Origin: Vigna angularis
Taxonomy: Eukaryota; Streptophyta; Magnoliopsida; Fabales; Fabaceae
Length of the DNA: 64,000 nt
Direction of reading: 5' to 3'
Assembly (NCBI RefSeq): GCF_016808095.1
Contig: NC_068980.1
Coordinates: 5,180,501-5,244,500, forward strand
Of the stretch, positions 60,401-64,000 are shown one piece after another. The position numbers and the translations under genes are program-made. The notes beneath the pieces were generated by a model. That model saw only the letters and a program-made list of their open reading frames with translations. It was not told the DNA's origin and searched no databases. Positions within the stretch are counted from its first letter, which is position 1. Each line of letters begins with the position of its first letter.

Positions 60401-61666
60401 ATGATTTCAAGGGGCACATCTAGCTTCCAAAATCATCAAGGGCTTGAGATGTTCCCTGACCATGAAGATTTGGTGTCACCCTCTGTGGAATCTGGCTCAG
60501 TTTCACACTCCAGTACCCTCCTCTTCAATCTCTCTATTCTCAAGGACAAGGTGAGTGAGGTGCAGGCCCTAGTAGGTGTTATTCTCTCCCCAAATGAAAC
60601 CCTGCCCGAGTCAACTTCCATGGCCATATCCAGCATGAACTCCACAATCCAAGAAATCCTAGTCACTGCCTCATCAATGATGTTCGCCTGCCAACAGATG
60701 GCTCTCACAACAACCCCTCCAGGTACCAATAATAACACCACTACATGCACCCACAAATTGCACCAGCCCAACAAGTTATTGCCTCACTCAAATTTTGGCA
60801 CAAATAGAAGTCTGCTTGGTAACATAGCCATAGATATCAGTGACCATCATCAGGGTTGTTTATTTTCTAGCACTGAGTCAGAGGCACTGGACTGGTTTAG
60901 TGAAAGCTATAACAACAATAACGACGATAATAGCAATAGCAATATTAGTAAGACTAAGGAAGACGATCCAGGCGTTGTAATTGGTGAAAACAACATGATT
61001 ATTACTAGAGGTGGAGCTCCAAGGGAAGAACGTGAACTTAACGAAGAAGGGTATAGTCATAGAGGGATTTCACCGAAGAATAGTGATGTAATTGAATTGG
61101 ATGCTGCGGATTTGTTGGCTAAGTACACGCACTATTGCCAAGTTTGTGGCAAAGGGTTCAAGCGTGATGCGAATTTGAGGATGCACATGAGGGCTCATGG
61201 GGATGAGTACAAGACCAATGCTGCATTGAGCAACCCAATTAAGAATAAAGGGAAGTTGGAAGGGGAAAGCGAGCTTTTGATGAGTGTGAAGCCAAAGAGA
61301 TATTCTTGTCCTCAAGAAGGGTGTAGGTGGAACCAAAAGCACGCCAAGTTCCAGCCATTGAAGTCGATGATTTGTGCTAAGAATCATTACAAGAGAAGCC
61401 ATTGCCCCAAAATGTATGTGTGCAAGAGATGCAACCAGAAACAGTTCTCTGTGCTCTCTGATCTTAGGACACATGAGAAGCACTGCGGGGATCTCAAGTG
61501 GCAGTGCTCGTGTGGCACTTCCTTTTCTAGGAAAGACAAACTCATGGGCCATGTTTCTTTGTTCCTCGGACACCAACCAGCTATCAACAATGTTGGTCTC
61601 TCGTCATACTCTGGGAAATTGGAGCACCACACATTGCAAATGCAGATTGATGCTACCTCAAGATGA
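60401..61666 (+). CDS. STOP2: C2H2 zinc-finger transcription factor of the STOP1/STOP2 family
   Basis: Single-exon frame of 421 aa. The C-terminal half carries the four-finger array typical of SENSITIVE TO PROTON RHIZOTOXICITY proteins. Finger 1 is C246, C249, H262, H266 (CQVCGKGFKRDANLRMHMRAH), finger 2 starts at C303 with the unusual long CPQEGCRWNQKHAKFQPL, finger 3 starts at about C341 (CKRCNQKQFSVLSDLRTH) and finger 4 at about C369 (CSCGTSFSRKDKLMGH). The N-terminal half has a leucine-rich segment (LLFNLSILKDKVSEVQALV, about residues 41-59) and Asn/Ser-rich linkers. STOP1 activates aluminium and proton tolerance genes in roots; STOP2 is a weaker relative. The length lies between recalled STOP2 and STOP1 sizes, so the paralogue is not certain. 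The ATG at 60401 opens the frame. Confidence 0.9.
   Translation: MISRGTSSFQNHQGLEMFPDHEDLVSPSVESGSVSHSSTLLFNLSILKDKVSEVQALVGVILSPNETLPESTSMAISSMNSTIQEILVTASSMMFACQQMALTTTPPGTNNNTTTCTHKLHQPNKLLPHSNFGTNRSLLGNIAIDISDHHQGCLFSSTESEALDWFSESYNNNNDDNSNSNISKTKEDDPGVVIGENNMIITRGGAPREERELNEEGYSHRGISPKNSDVIELDAADLLAKYTHYCQVCGKGFKRDANLRMHMRAHGDEYKTNAALSNPIKNKGKLEGESELLMSVKPKRYSCPQEGCRWNQKHAKFQPLKSMICAKNHYKRSHCPKMYVCKRCNQKQFSVLSDLRTHEKHCGDLKWQCSCGTSFSRKDKLMGHVSLFLGHQPAINNVGLSSYSGKLEHHTLQMQIDATSR

Positions 61667-64000
<2,334 letters not shown>

Overview
This window is plant nuclear DNA. The genes have plant-type GT-AG introns in AT-rich DNA, long TA microsatellites lie between them, and a Mutator-like transposon, a Cassandra-type TRIM and gypsy remnants are present. 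The gene content and repeat style suggest a legume, probably Phaseoleae (bean, cowpea or soybean relatives). The lineage is an inference from recalled family resemblance, not from a search.

Layout. 1-6.7 kb is AT-rich intergenic DNA with an orphan promoter-like patch near 200-420. At 7.2-10.5 kb (+) lies a SOSEKI (DUF966) polarity protein with five coding exons. A solo LTR with a perfect target duplication sits at 13.5-14.06 kb. At 16.5-17.9 kb (+) is a complete four-exon orthologue of FIT, the bHLH regulator of iron uptake. At 21.1-26.2 kb (-), convergent with FIT, is SMG8, a nonsense-mediated decay factor (1,211 aa). At 28.56-34.12 kb is a complete but inactivated MuDR-like element with 142-bp inverted repeats and a 9-bp target duplication. 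It carries a broken transposase and a GRF zinc-finger passenger gene, and a 5S-derived TRIM is nested inside the transposase. At 35.2-36.0 kb is a small CACTA-like element. At 37.9-40.1 kb (+) is an eight-exon chloroplast-type Cu/Zn superoxide dismutase (CSD2) with a probable miR398 site. 40-53 kb has no recognisable intact gene and holds a decayed gypsy gag on the minus strand. At 53.1-54.0 kb (+) is a ZAT5-like two-finger C2H2 repressor, at 57.6 kb (-) a tRNA-Val(UAC), and at 60.4-61.7 kb (+) a STOP1/STOP2-type four-finger C2H2 factor.

How the genes relate. They are independent transcription units and not a pathway cluster. The order SOSEKI - FIT - CSD2 - ZAT5 matches what I recall of Arabidopsis chromosome 2 (about At2g28150-At2g28200), so this is probably an old syntenic block into which SMG8 and transposons have come, or from which they were lost in Arabidopsis. 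Several genes concern metals or root stress: FIT for iron, CSD2 for copper, and STOP-type factors for acid and aluminium. I see no evidence that they are linked functionally.

I did not find a clearly new biological system. The most informative structures are the nested transposons with exact boundaries, the passenger gene broken by a 20-bp tandem duplication, and possible spliced exons downstream of the SMG8 stop codon.
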